Shown: piece by piece, positions 8,820 through 17,461 of the stretch
How the letters are laid out: the number at the start of each line of letters is the position of its first letter
How positions within the stretch are numbered: the stretch's first letter is position 1
Assembly: GCF_000971255.1 (NCBI RefSeq)
Contig: NZ_BBMC01000002.1
Coordinates: 711,577-775,576, forward strand
Origin: Demequina rhizosphaerae
GTDB taxonomy: Bacteria; Actinomycetota; Actinomycetes; Actinomycetales; Demequinaceae
DNA: 64,000 nt
Reading direction: 5' to 3'
The notes under the pieces: generated by a model
Databases searched by the model: none
What the model was told of the DNA's origin: nothing
The model's input: only the letters and a program-made list of their open reading frames with translations
Made by a program: the position numbers and the translations under genes

Positions 8820-8896
8820 GCGGGATCGCCGTCGGCGGCGTGCGCTAGGGTGACGGAGCCGTCGCGCACGGCACGCGGAGTCTGAGGGGATCACGC

Positions 8897-9052
8897 ATGA
8901 ACAAGGCACTTCTTGCTGCACTCGTGGGGGTGCTGGGGATCGGGCTCGGCATCGGCGCCGGCTGGATGTGGGACACCGTCCGCGGAAGCGGCTCGACCAC
9001 ACCCGCGGAGACCCCCGGAGCATCGGCCTCGGCCACCCCCGCATCGTCCTGA
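8897..9052 (+). CDS. Small membrane protein, 51 residues
   Basis: Reads MNKALLAALVGVLGIGLGIG with one helix (about residues 4-25), then WMWDTVRGSG and a Ser/Thr/Pro/Ala-rich tail. GAGGGGA sits 6 bases before the ATG, so translation is likely. The helix plus short low-complexity exterior suggests a membrane-anchored peptide. It has the same layout (N-terminal helix, Ala/Gly-rich, then a Pro/Thr linker) as the start of the next gene, so the two could be related. A reverse copy of the 10-mer forms its last codons (Ala-Ser-Ser-stop). No known family recognised. Confidence 0.55.
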   Translation: MNKALLAALVGVLGIGLGIGAGWMWDTVRGSGSTTPAETPGASASATPASS

Positions 9053-9192
9053 CGGCGCCGTCCGCAGAACGGACGTTTCGGGCCGCGTCGATCGGGCGAG
9101 CCGGGTAGGGAACGACCCCCGGATGACGTATCCTCGCCACAGCCCCCTCGCGTCGCCGGTGGGCTGAGCCCACCCCTTCTCGAGGACGTCAC

Positions 9193-10152
9193 TTGCGCAA
9201 GATCCTTCTCGCCCTCGCCGCGATCGTCATCGCGCTCGCCTCCGCAGCCGCCGGCTGGTTCGGGGTGAAGGCCTGGAAGGCGTCGCAGCCCACCGAGGTG
9301 CCCGTGCCGACACCCGGCGCGAGCCAGGCGACGAGCGGCGAGACGATCGCGCTCACGTTCCGCCTGTCCGAGGTCGAGGCCTCCGGCGAGGACCTCTTCA
9401 CGCCGCCCGCGTGCGGCGAGACCTGGACGCCGCCGTCCGACGAGGCCAACGGCGTGCTGCCCAAGGTCGACGCGTCGCTGCGCCAGGTCGAGGGCGTCGA
9501 CACCGTCACCGTGGTGCCCGGGTACGCGACCTCGACGGCGGGGCTCGGCTTCCTCGCATCCGAGGGCAGCATCATCGTGACCAGGGACGATGTGGTGGTC
9601 ACCCCGGATTGGGGCGGCGAGTTCGTGCCCGAGTACTTCGTCGCGTTGCCGGACGAGACCACGCTCACGCAGAACAACGTCGAACTCACCGGCGCGCTGC
9701 TGTGCGACGTGTCGGACGGGCTCAACGCGATCTGGCAGGGCTTCGACTGGTCGACCGCGAGCGACGAGGAGATCGCGGCCAAGCAGGACGAGGCCGCCGC
9801 CTTCTACGCCGCCCACGAGAGCCTGCCCGCCGGCACCTACCGCGTGTACCAGTGGTCGCCGATCATCCTGGGCGAGCCCGCCGCGATCGCGCGCGTGCTG
9901 TCCGAGGAGGGGATCACCGGGCTCGCGGGCCTGCAGTACAACGCCGGCTTCACCGCGCTGTACGACGACCCCGCGATCCAGGAGCACTGCACCGACCAGC
10001 TCGATGCGGACGGCAACCTGCTCAACCGCAGCTGCGACGTCCCGGAGGACGTGCTCGCGGACGCGCTCGAGCGCGAGGTGCCCGTCGAGTACATCGCCGA
10101 CGTGCCGCCCGCGGTCGCCTTCTCGGTCGCGGCCGAGTTCACCGTCGACTGA
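9193..10152 (+). CDS. Membrane-anchored or secreted protein of unknown function
   Basis: 319 residues, starting at TTG 9193 (MRKILLALAAIVIALASAAA) after a GAGGACG site. The N-terminal hydrophobic segment can act as signal anchor; a Pro/Thr linker (TEVPVPTPGASQATSG) follows, then a globular exterior domain rich in acidic residues. Three cysteines are seen (PPACGETW, ALLCDVSD and the pair EHC/RSC near the end). I do not recognise the fold or family. No neighbouring gene suggests a role. TTG is the only start that keeps the whole hydrophobic segment. Confidence 0.7.
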   Translation: MRKILLALAAIVIALASAAAGWFGVKAWKASQPTEVPVPTPGASQATSGETIALTFRLSEVEASGEDLFTPPACGETWTPPSDEANGVLPKVDASLRQVEGVDTVTVVPGYATSTAGLGFLASEGSIIVTRDDVVVTPDWGGEFVPEYFVALPDETTLTQNNVELTGALLCDVSDGLNAIWQGFDWSTASDEEIAAKQDEAAAFYAAHESLPAGTYRVYQWSPIILGEPAAIARVLSEEGITGLAGLQYNAGFTALYDDPAIQEHCTDQLDADGNLLNRSCDVPEDVLADALEREVPVEYIADVPPAVAFSVAAEFTVD

Positions 10153-10203
10153 GCGCGCCATCCGGCGCGGACCTCGCCCGGACGCGCCGGGTCAGTTGCC
10201 GCG

Positions 10204-10482
10204 TCAGCTGCCGGCCCTGCGGCGGAACTCCCCGTGCGGGTGCGCCTGTCCGTTGCCGTGCAGGTGCGTCGCGGGGCCCTGCGCGGACCCGCGCACTCCC
10301 CCGCCCTGGCCGTCGTTGCCGACCGCTGCCGCCATGACCTCCTGCGCGTCGCCGTCCTTGACGGACGCGAGGAATTCCTGGGCAGGCTCGTCCTTGAGCA
10401 TCCGCGCGAGCTTCCCGTGATGGAAGATGTGGACCTCGCCGTTGGTGCGGGTCCGGTAGTCGAAACCCTCTGATCCAGTCAT
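10204..10482 (-). CDS. Conserved small protein of unknown function, 92 residues
   Basis: Reads MTGSEGFDYRTRTNGEVHIF, HHGKLARMLKDEPAQEFL, then a helix DGDAQEVMAAAVGND and a disordered Gly/His-rich tail. The N-terminal 60 residues match a short protein common in actinobacterial genomes (pattern FDYR-RANGDV-I-HHG-A-L-G--A-EF), with no established function that I know. The start ATG 10482 has CTGGGG close upstream. The C-terminal third is low complexity (GQGGGVRGSAQG, HLHGNGQAHPHG) and could bind metal through its histidines, but that is only a guess. Confidence 0.75.
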   Translation of the reverse strand: MTGSEGFDYRTRTNGEVHIFHHGKLARMLKDEPAQEFLASVKDGDAQEVMAAAVGNDGQGGGVRGSAQGPATHLHGNGQAHPHGEFRRRAGS

Positions 10483-10621
10483 CACCCCAGGCTCGCACGG
10501 GCGGGCCGGATGCGCGCGCGGAACCGGCGCATCGTCCCGCCCGACACGGCCAACCGGTCGAATACCAGGCCGTCTAACAAAGCCTTCACAGGCTCGGGAC
10601 CTTGGTCCTACTGTGACATCC

Positions 10622-12619
10622 ATGGTCAATGTCGCCCATACCCTCGAGAACCTGCACACCGAGACGCGGTCGTTCCGGCCGCACGCCGCGTTCGCCGCGC
10701 ACGCCAACGCGACCGCATACGAGTACAAGAAGGCCGGCGTCGACCGGCTGCAGTACTGGCGCGAGGCCGCGCTGCGCCTCGCCTGGAGGACCCCGTTCAC
10801 CGAGATCCTCGACTGGTCCGACGCTCCCGTCGCGCGCTGGTTCCACGACGGCACGCTCAACGCGTGCGACAACGCCGTCGACCGGCACGTCCGCGAGGGC
10901 CGCGGCGACCGGGTCGCGTTCCACTTCGTGGGCGAGCCCGGCGACACCGAGACCCTCACCTACGCCGACATCCACGAGCGCGTGCAGCGCGCCGCGAACG
11001 GGCTCGCGAGCCTGGGCGTCGGCAAGGGCGACCGCGTCGCGATCTACCTGCCGCAGATCCCCGAGGCCGTGGTCGCGATGCTCGCGTGCGCCCGCGTCGG
11101 CGCGATCCACTCGGTGGTGTTCGGCGGGTTCTCCGCGGAGAGCCTGCGCCAGCGCATCGACGACGCCGAGGCCAAGCTCGTCATCACCGCGGACGGCGGC
11201 AACCGCCGCGGCGCCCACCTCGCGCTCAAGCCGCTCGTGGACGAGGCGCTCGCCAGCCACGGCGAGGGCACCGCGCACCCCGAGCCCTGCGCCTCGGTCG
11301 AGCACGTCCTCGTGGTGCGCCGCACCGGGCAGGACACCGCCTGGACCGAAGGTCGCGACGTCTGGTGGCACGATGCGGTGGACCCGCAGCCCGCCGAGCA
11401 CGAGCCCGTGTGGGTCGAGGCCGAGCACCCGCTGTTCATCCTCTACACGTCGGGCACCACCGGCACCCCCAAGGGCCTGTTCCACACCACGGGCGGCTAC
11501 CTCACGGGCGCCGCGCACACGCACCGCATCGTCTTCGACCTCAAGGACGACGACGTGTACTGGTGCACCGCGGACGTCGGCTGGATCACCGGCCACTCGT
11601 ACATCGTCTACGGTCCGATGATCAACGGCGCGACCCAGGTGCTCTACGAGGGCACCCCCAACACCCCGCACGAGGGCCGCTGGTGGGAGATCGTCGAGCA
11701 GTTCAAGGTGACGATCCTCTACACCGCCCCGACCGCGATCCGCACGTTCATGAAGTGGGGCGAGGCGATCCCGCAGCAGTACGACCTCAGCTCGCTCAGG
11801 CTGCTCGGCTCGGTGGGCGAGCCCATCAACCCCGAGGCATGGATGTGGTACCGCCGGGTCATCGGCGGGGACCGCTGCCCGATCGTCGACACGTGGTGGC
11901 AGACCGAGACCGGCGCGATCATGATCTCGCCGTTGCCCGGCGTCACCGCCACCAAGCCGGGGTCCGCGATGACGCCGATGCCCGGGGTGTCGATCGACGT
12001 GGTGGACGATGCGGGACGGCCCGTCGCGAACGGCGAGGGCGGGTACCTGGTCATCACCGAGCCCTGGCCTTCGATGCTGCGGGGGATCTGGGGCAACCGG
12101 CACCGCTACGTGTCGACGTACTGGAACCACTTCGATGGCATGTACTTCGCGGGCGACGGTGCCAAGAAGGACGTCGACGGCGACCTGTGGCTGCTGGGCC
12201 GCGTCGACGACGTCATGAACGTGTCGGGCCATCGGCTCACCACGACCGAGATCGAGCACTCGCTGGTCTCGCATCCGTGGGTCGCGGAGGCGGCGGTGGT
12301 GGGCGCGTCCGACGAGGTCACCGGCCAGGCCGTCGTGGCCTTCGTGATCGTGCGCGGGGACGCGCACGGGGTGCCGGAGGAGGGCGGGGAGGTCGCGGCC
12401 GCGCTGCGCGAGCACGTGCGCCGGCAGATCGGCTCGCTCGCGAAGCCGAGGACGATCCTCGTGGTGTCCGAAGTGCCCAAGACGCGCTCCGGCAAGATCA
12501 TGCGGCGCCTGCTGCGCGACGTGGCGGAGGACCGGCCCACCGGCGACGTCACCACCCTGGCCGACCCGAGCGTCATGGACGCGATCCGCGACGGGCTGGA
12601 GGCCGGGCGCGCGGACTGA
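10622..12619 (+). CDS. acs: Acetyl-CoA synthetase (AMP-forming)
   Basis: Activates acetate to acetyl-CoA via acetyl-AMP in the cytoplasm. About 665 residues, full length for the family. The nucleotide-binding loop YTSGTTGTPKG is near residue 279; WTADVGW-type WCTADVGWITGHSY follows; DTWWQTETG is near 424; the C-terminal domain carries GRVDDVMNVSGHR and the acylation-site motif PKTRSGKIMRR near residue 620, the lysine usually controlled by acetylation. An alternative start is GTG 10613, three codons upstream. It is monocistronic, and a short stretch separates it from a cupredoxin. GGACGATGCG encodes VDDAGRP at a non-catalytic loop. Confidence 0.97.
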   Translation: MVNVAHTLENLHTETRSFRPHAAFAAHANATAYEYKKAGVDRLQYWREAALRLAWRTPFTEILDWSDAPVARWFHDGTLNACDNAVDRHVREGRGDRVAFHFVGEPGDTETLTYADIHERVQRAANGLASLGVGKGDRVAIYLPQIPEAVVAMLACARVGAIHSVVFGGFSAESLRQRIDDAEAKLVITADGGNRRGAHLALKPLVDEALASHGEGTAHPEPCASVEHVLVVRRTGQDTAWTEGRDVWWHDAVDPQPAEHEPVWVEAEHPLFILYTSGTTGTPKGLFHTTGGYLTGAAHTHRIVFDLKDDDVYWCTADVGWITGHSYIVYGPMINGATQVLYEGTPNTPHEGRWWEIVEQFKVTILYTAPTAIRTFMKWGEAIPQQYDLSSLRLLGSVGEPINPEAWMWYRRVIGGDRCPIVDTWWQTETGAIMISPLPGVTATKPGSAMTPMPGVSIDVVDDAGRPVANGEGGYLVITEPWPSMLRGIWGNRHRYVSTYWNHFDGMYFAGDGAKKDVDGDLWLLGRVDDVMNVSGHRLTTTEIEHSLVSHPWVAEAAVVGASDEVTGQAVVAFVIVRGDAHGVPEEGGEVAAALREHVRRQIGSLAKPRTILVVSEVPKTRSGKIMRRLLRDVAEDRPTGDVTTLADPSVMDAIRDGLEAGRAD

Positions 12620-12741
12620 GGCGGGCCGGCTGAGGCGGGCCGGGCGCGAGGCGCGGGCGGCCCGCCCGCCCAACCGCGATCCCGCCGGAGGGTGCCGCTC
12701 CGCGCGGCGCGGGCGTACCGTGGCGCGAGGGGAGGTTCCTC

Positions 12742-13137
12742 ATGCGCGATACGAGATCCCGGGTGCGCGCGGGCGCGGTGGCGGCCGCGGTCGCGCTCGC
12801 CCTCACCGGCTGCGGCGGGTCCTCGGAGGACTCCGGGACCGGCGCATCGTCCCCGCCCGCCGACGCGACCGTCATCGAGGTGAGCGCCGTGGAGTACGCC
12901 TACACGGCCACCCCCGCCGAGGTGTCCGCGGGCACGATCACGTTCGAGCTCACCAACGATGGCGCGATGTCCCACGACCTTGTGCTCGAGGAGGATCCGG
13001 GCGGCTCGACCGCGGTGATCGGCCCGGGCGAGACCGACTCGTTCACGGTCGACCTCGAGCCCGGCAGCTACACGCTGTACTGCTCGGTGGGCAACCATCG
13101 GGCGCTGGGCATGGAGATGGTGCTGGTCGTCGGGTGA
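12742..13137 (+). CDS. Cupredoxin-like lipoprotein (type 1 copper site)
   Basis: 131 residues. The signal peptide ends in the lipobox LTGC (Cys24), so the mature protein is lipid-anchored outside the membrane. After a Ser/Thr/Pro linker, a plastocyanin-like beta domain carries the expected four copper ligands: His78 (MSHDLV), Cys114, His119 and Met124 (YCSVGNHRALGMEM). It therefore probably shuttles electrons or binds copper at the cell surface. It resembles the small lipoprotein cupredoxins of actinobacteria; its partner is not identified here. A GAGGGGAGG ribosome site precedes ATG 12742. A reverse motif copy lies in the linker (Ala-Ser-Ser). Confidence 0.9.
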   Translation: MRDTRSRVRAGAVAAAVALALTGCGGSSEDSGTGASSPPADATVIEVSAVEYAYTATPAEVSAGTITFELTNDGAMSHDLVLEEDPGGSTAVIGPGETDSFTVDLEPGSYTLYCSVGNHRALGMEMVLVVG

Positions 13138-13172
13138 GTTCGGGGCCGGCGCGGGGCGAGGTACCCCGTTCC

Positions 13173-13200
13173 GGCTGTTTTAGGAATTCCTGAAACAGCC
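13173..13200. repeat. Palindrome A: GGCTGTTT..AGGAATTCCT..AAACAGCC
   Basis: A 28-base imperfect palindrome with only one mismatched pair: GGCTGTTTTAGG meets its complement in CCTGAAACAGCC, around the central AATT. Its A/T-rich core stands out in the GC-rich surroundings. A close relative lies 117 bases downstream. It may be an operator or an RNA hairpin. No U-run follows. Confidence 0.75.
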
Positions 13201-13289
13201 AGGAGGAGGTGCGGCGGCCCTCGCGGGCGAGGGCCGCGCGGCTGTGCGCAACCGCATCGCGCCTCCGCGGAACCGCATGCCTCCTCGCA

Positions 13290-13315
13290 CTGTTTTAGGA
13301 ATCTCTAAAACAGCC
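13290..13315. repeat. Palindrome B, relative of palindrome A
   Basis: CTGTTTTAG, six bases GAATCT, then CTAAAACAG: a perfect 9-bp stem. Shares CTGTTTTAGGAAT with palindrome A, and right-arm changes keep the symmetry, which suggests that the fold or a dimeric protein is selected rather than the exact bases. Confidence 0.72.
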
Positions 13316-13510
13316 GGATCAGAGTGCGGCGCCCTGCGCGGGCGGGGGCCGCGCCGGCCGCGCTGCGCGGGTGTGGTCCGCGCCGACCGCGCCGCTCCGC
13401 TTGAGCCGCGGACCCGCACACAGCCGCTCTGCTCAACCCGAGGACCCGCGCCAAGCGGGCCCGCTCAACCCGCGGATCGGGGCGCGAGGAGTACCCACCG
13501 TCCCGCAGCG

Positions 13511-13550
13511 CGGCCGGGACGCCCAGCAGGAGTACTGGGTGTCCCGGCCG
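13511..13550. terminator. Strong hairpin, likely terminator for the Opp operon or the converging gene
   Basis: CGGCCGGGAC then CCCAG pairs with CTGGG then GTCCCGGCCG, a 16-bp stem with one G-T pair and an 8-base loop. It lies 36 bases beyond the stop of the minus-strand Opp ATPase gene, at the end of that operon. No U-tract, as is common in GC-rich actinobacteria. Confidence 0.6.
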
Positions 13551-13585
13551 ACGAGGTGAGGCTGGGGAGGCAGGGCGGCCGGGGG

Positions 13586-15265
13586 CTAGGAGGCCTCCGC
13601 CTGCCACTGGGCCCGCCGCGCCGCCTGCTCGACCGGGTCCGGCACGGGAAGCGACGCGAGCAGCCTGCGGGTGTACGGGTCCTGCGGGTTGCCGAGCACC
13701 TGCTCGCCCGTCCCCTCCTCCACGAGCTTGCCGCGGTGGAGCACCGCGATGCGGTCGGCGAGCATGTCGACCACCGCGAGGTCGTGGCTGATGAACAGCG
13801 CCGCGAAGCCGAGCTCGCGGTGGAGCTCGTCGAACAGGTCGAGCACGCGCGCCTGCACGGACACGTCCAGGGCGGAGGTCGGCTCGTCGGCGATGAGCAG
13901 CTCCGGGTCGAGCGCGAGCGCACGCGCGAGCGACGCGCGCTGACGCTGGCCGCCCGAGAGCTCGTGCGGGAAGCGGTCGCCGTACGAGCGCGGCAGCTGC
14001 ACCGCCTCGAGCAGCTCGTCGACGCGGGCGCGGGCGTCGTCGGAGGACTCGGCCCGGCCGTGGACCACGAGCGGCTCGGCCACGCACTGGGCAATGGTGA
14101 GCAGCGGGTTGAAGCTGGTCGCCGGGTCCTGGAACACGAAGCCGACGCGGCTGCGGATGGGACGGATGCGGCGCTCGCGCGCTCCGTTCATCTCCACCCC
14201 GAGCACCGACAGCGAGCCGCCGCTCACGCGGGTGAGCCCCGCCATCGCGCGGCCGATCGTCGTCTTGCCGGATCCCGACTCGCCCACCAGGCCCAGCACC
14301 TCGCCCGGCTTGATGGCGAAGGACACCCCGTCGACCGCCACGAAGTCGGGCTGGCGGAAGCGACCCGGGTAGACGATGCGGAGGTCGGTCGCGGACACGA
14401 GCGGCTCCTGCTCGTCCCAGTCCTCTGGACGGCGGGCGGCGCGCACCTCGGCGCGCGCGAGGCCCTCGCCGATGCGCGGCACCGCCGCGAGCAGCTGCTG
14501 CGTGTACGCCTCCTGGGGCGACTCGAACAGCTCCCGGACCGGCGCCTGCTCGACCAGCTCGCCCTGGTACATCACCGCGACGCGGTCCGCGAGGTCCGCG
14601 ACCACGCCCATGTTGTGGGTGATGAGCACCACGGCGGCGCCGAACTCGTCGCGGCAGCGGCGCAGCAGGTCGAGGATCTCGGCCTGCACGGTGACGTCGA
14701 GGGCGGTGGTCGGCTCGTCGGCGACGATGATGCCGGGGTCGAGCGCGAGCGCCTGCGCGATGACGATGCGCTGCTTCTGCCCGCCGGAGAACTGGTGCGG
14801 GTAGTGGTCGACGCGGGTCTCCGGGTCGGGGATGCCGACGCGGCGGAGGATGTCGATCGCCTGGGCGCGGGCCTCCTTCTTGGAGAGCCGGCCGTGGGCC
14901 CGCAGGCCCTCGGCGATCTGCCAGCCCACGGTGTAAACGGGGTTGAGCGCGGTCGACGGCTCCTGGAAGACCATCGCGGCGTCGCGGCCGCGGACCTGGC
15001 GCAGGCGTGCGCCGGACAGCTGCGCGACGTCCGCCTCGCCGCCGTCCTTGTTGCGCAGCACCACGGCGCCACGCACGGTCGCGGTCTCGGGCAGCAGCCC
15101 GAGGATCGACTTCGCGGTGACGGTCTTGCCCGAGCCGGACTCGCCGACGATGGCGAGCACCTCGCCCGGGTGGACGGCGAGGCTCACGCCGTCGACGGCG
15201 CGGACCGGGCCCGCGTCGGTGGCGAACGTGACCGCGAGGTCGCGGATCTCGACGAGGTCGGTCAT
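13586..15265 (-). CDS. Fused Opp/Dpp-type ABC importer ATPase (two nucleotide-binding domains)
   Basis: 559 residues holding both ATPases of an oligopeptide-type importer in one chain. Domain 1: Walker A GESGSGKTVTAK near residue 40, signature QFSGGQKQR, Walker B IIVADEPTTALD. Domain 2: Walker A GESGSGKTTIGR near residue 337, signature ELSGGQRQR, Walker B LLIADEPTSALD. The zinc/peptide-family linker with YTQQLLAAVPR after domain 1 and YTRRLLASLPV at the end is typical of OppD/OppF. DppD-DppF fusions are common in actinobacteria. It is last in the operon: binding protein, two permeases, ATPase. The ATG at 15265 overlaps the upstream permease stop. Substrate: see the binding protein and the CebR-type box. 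Confidence 0.93.
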   Translation of the reverse strand: MTDLVEIRDLAVTFATDAGPVRAVDGVSLAVHPGEVLAIVGESGSGKTVTAKSILGLLPETATVRGAVVLRNKDGGEADVAQLSGARLRQVRGRDAAMVFQEPSTALNPVYTVGWQIAEGLRAHGRLSKKEARAQAIDILRRVGIPDPETRVDHYPHQFSGGQKQRIVIAQALALDPGIIVADEPTTALDVTVQAEILDLLRRCRDEFGAAVVLITHNMGVVADLADRVAVMYQGELVEQAPVRELFESPQEAYTQQLLAAVPRIGEGLARAEVRAARRPEDWDEQEPLVSATDLRIVYPGRFRQPDFVAVDGVSFAIKPGEVLGLVGESGSGKTTIGRAMAGLTRVSGGSLSVLGVEMNGARERRIRPIRSRVGFVFQDPATSFNPLLTIAQCVAEPLVVHGRAESSDDARARVDELLEAVQLPRSYGDRFPHELSGGQRQRASLARALALDPELLIADEPTSALDVSVQARVLDLFDELHRELGFAALFISHDLAVVDMLADRIAVLHRGKLVEEGTGEQVLGNPQDPYTRRLLASLPVPDPVEQAARRAQWQAEAS

Positions 15266-16284
15266 CGGGCGGCCTCCTTCGTGGTCTCGGGGGTGGCGGC
15301 GGCGCCGGGAACGGCGGGGTCGACGCCGAGGTCCTCGACGGGCTCGGCGCCCGCCGCGCGCTTGCGCAGGCGCGGGTCCGCGAGGTCGTTGAGGCTCTCG
15401 CCGACGAGCGTGAGGCCCAGCACGACGAGCACGATCGCGGTGCCGGGGAACACCGAGGTCCACCAGATGCCGGAGGTGACGTCGGACACGGCCTTGTTGA
15501 GGTCGTAGCCCCACTCGGCGGCGGCGGTCGGCTCGATGCCGAAGCCCAGGAAGCCCAGGCCCGCGAGCGTGAGGATCGCCTCGGACGCGTTGAGCGTGAG
15601 GATGAGCGGCAGCGTGCGGGTCGAGTTGCGCAGCACGTGGCGCGTCATGATCCGCGCGTGGCCGGCGCCGATGACGCGCGCCGACTCGACGAACGCCTCC
15701 GACTTGATGCGGATGACCTCGGCGCGCGTGACGCGCAGGTACTGCGGGATGAAGATCACCGTGATCGACAGCGCCGCGGCGAGGATGCCGCCCCACATGC
15801 TCGACTGGCCGCCGCTGATGACGATCGCGAGCACGATCGCGAGCAGCAGCGACGGGAACGCGTAGATCGCGTCCGCGATGACGACGAGCGTGCGGTCGAG
15901 CCAGCCGCCGAAGTAGCCGGAGATCAGGCCCAGCGTCACGCCGACAAGGATCGACGCGACGACCGCGACGATGATGACGAGCAGCGCGGTGCGCGAGCCC
16001 CAGATGAGGCGGGACAGCACGTCGTAGCCGCCCTGGGTGGTGCCGAGCCAGTGCTCGGCCGACGGCGGCTGCTGCGCGCCGAAGGCCCCGTCCGGGCCGC
16101 GCAGCTGCGAGAAGCCGTACGGCGCGAGCACCGGCGCGAGGATCGCGGTGAGCACGAAGATCGCGGTGAGCACGAGGCCCGTGACGAGCATGCCGCGCTG
16201 CAGGCCGACGCTCTGGCGCAGCTGCGCGATGACGGGCAGCCGCGTCCAGCGGGACGCGCGGGGGGACGATGCGGTGGCGGCCAC
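15262..16284 (-). CDS. ABC importer permease, OppC/DppC type
   Basis: 340 residues. An N-terminal helix (LVTGLVLTAIFVLTAILAPV) is followed by an exterior loop with the family feature HWLGTTQGGYDVLSRLIWGS, then five more helices. The EAA-type loop reads ESARVIGAGHARIMTRHVLR near residue 225, which contacts the ATPase. The C-terminal tail (about 45 residues) is a long charged extension. ATGA overlap with the ATPase gene and a one-base gap from the OppB-type gene show tight coupling. A reverse motif copy falls near the N-terminus (Thr-Ala-Ser-Ser). Confidence 0.93.
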   Translation of the reverse strand: MAATASSPRASRWTRLPVIAQLRQSVGLQRGMLVTGLVLTAIFVLTAILAPVLAPYGFSQLRGPDGAFGAQQPPSAEHWLGTTQGGYDVLSRLIWGSRTALLVIIVAVVASILVGVTLGLISGYFGGWLDRTLVVIADAIYAFPSLLLAIVLAIVISGGQSSMWGGILAAALSITVIFIPQYLRVTRAEVIRIKSEAFVESARVIGAGHARIMTRHVLRNSTRTLPLILTLNASEAILTLAGLGFLGFGIEPTAAAEWGYDLNKAVSDVTSGIWWTSVFPGTAIVLVVLGLTLVGESLNDLADPRLRKRAAGAEPVEDLGVDPAVPGAAATPETTKEAAR

Positions 16285-16285
16285 G

Positions 16286-17374
16286 TCAGTACCTCACCCT
16301 CGGGTCGATGAGCGCGGCGATGATGTCCACGATGAAGTTGGTGAGGGCGACGATGACCGCGAGCACCGCGACGATGCCCTGGACGGCCACGAAGTCGCGC
16401 GCCTGGAGGTACTGCGCGAGCTGGAAGCCCAGCCCCTTCCACTCGAACGTGCTCTCCGTGAGGACCGCGCCTGCGAGCAGCAGGGCGATCTGCAGGCCCA
16501 CCACCGTGACGATGGGGATGAGCGCGGGACGGTAGGCGTGCTTGCGCAGCAGGCGACGCTCCGGGACGCCGCGCGAGCGGGCCGCGTCGACGTAGCCGGC
16601 GCCGAAGGTCGAGATGACGTTGGTGCGCACCACGCGGAGGAAGACGCCCGCGGTGAGCATGCCGAGCGCGAGGGCCGGGAGCACGGCGTGCGCGAGCACG
16701 TCGCCGATGATGGCCGGGTCGCCGGTCTTCAACGCGTCGATGAGGTAGATGCCGGTGGCGCCGTCCTGGCGCGACAACGTGAGCTCGGTCCGTGTGGAGG
16801 CGCGCCCCGCGACGGGCAGCACGTCGAGCCACACCGAGAAGACGAGCTTGAGCAGCAGGCCGGCGAAGAAGACGGGGGTCGCGTACGCGAGGATCGCGCC
16901 GACGCGGAACACGGCGTCGGGCCAGCGGTCGCGGTGGAAGGCGGCGAGGCGGCCCAGCGGGATGCCGACGAGGAACGCGACGATGAGCGCGTAGAACGCG
17001 AGCTCGAGGGTGGCGGCGCCGAAGGTGACGATGACCTCGGTCACGGGGCGACGGTCGGACAGCGTCGTGCCGAAGTCGCCGGTGAGGATGCCGCCGAGGT
17101 AGTCGAGGTACTGCACGAGGATCGGGCGGTCGTAGCCGGCCTCGTGGATCCGCTCGGCGAGCTGGTCCGCCGGGAGGCGACCGCCCTGCGCGGCGGTGAT
17201 GGGATCGCCCGTGGCCCGCATCAGCACGAACACCGTGGTCACGAGGATGAACACGGTGGGGATGATGAGCAGGGCGCGCACCGCGATGTAGCGCCCGAGG
17301 GAGCCCCCGGGCTTCTTGGCCCAGGCGCGCGGCGCGCCCGCCCGGGTCGTCGGGGCTTCCGACGTGGTGGTCAT
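16286..17374 (-). CDS. ABC importer permease, OppB/DppB type
   Basis: 362 residues with six predicted helices. The N-terminal segment GRYIAVRALLIIPTVFILVT and loop RPILVQYLDYLGGILTGDFG are typical of DppB. The EAA-type loop is AARSRGVPERRLLRKHAYRP near residue 268. It pairs with the downstream permease to form the translocation pore. The start ATG 17374 is preceded by AGGACCTCGC. A gap of about 90 bases separates it from the binding-protein gene, containing a C/G-rich run (CGGGGGGCCCGCAGGCCCCCCG, given here as halves: CGGGGGGCC and GGCCCCCCG) that can form a hairpin at 17427-17452, probably lowering permease expression relative to the binding protein. Confidence 0.93.
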   Translation of the reverse strand: MTTTSEAPTTRAGAPRAWAKKPGGSLGRYIAVRALLIIPTVFILVTTVFVLMRATGDPITAAQGGRLPADQLAERIHEAGYDRPILVQYLDYLGGILTGDFGTTLSDRRPVTEVIVTFGAATLELAFYALIVAFLVGIPLGRLAAFHRDRWPDAVFRVGAILAYATPVFFAGLLLKLVFSVWLDVLPVAGRASTRTELTLSRQDGATGIYLIDALKTGDPAIIGDVLAHAVLPALALGMLTAGVFLRVVRTNVISTFGAGYVDAARSRGVPERRLLRKHAYRPALIPIVTVVGLQIALLLAGAVLTESTFEWKGLGFQLAQYLQARDFVAVQGIVAVLAVIVALTNFIVDIIAALIDPRVRY

Positions 17375-17461
17375 GCGAGGTCCTGACTGGCCGCTGGCGG
17401 CCGTGGTGAAGCAAGACGCAGACGGGCGCGGGGGGCCCGCAGGCCCCCCGCGCCGTCTGGA

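Larger units (their letters stand above)
13138..13585. other. Gene-free convergent intergenic stretch with three inverted repeats
   Basis: About 450 bases between the convergent cupredoxin and Opp ATPase genes. It holds two related palindromes (13173-13200 and 13290-13315) and a strong hairpin (13511-13550), listed separately. The remainder is GC-rich with repeated short phrases such as CTCAACCCG (twice near 13430-13475) and GCTGCGCGGG. I see no credible coding region. Confidence 0.6.
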
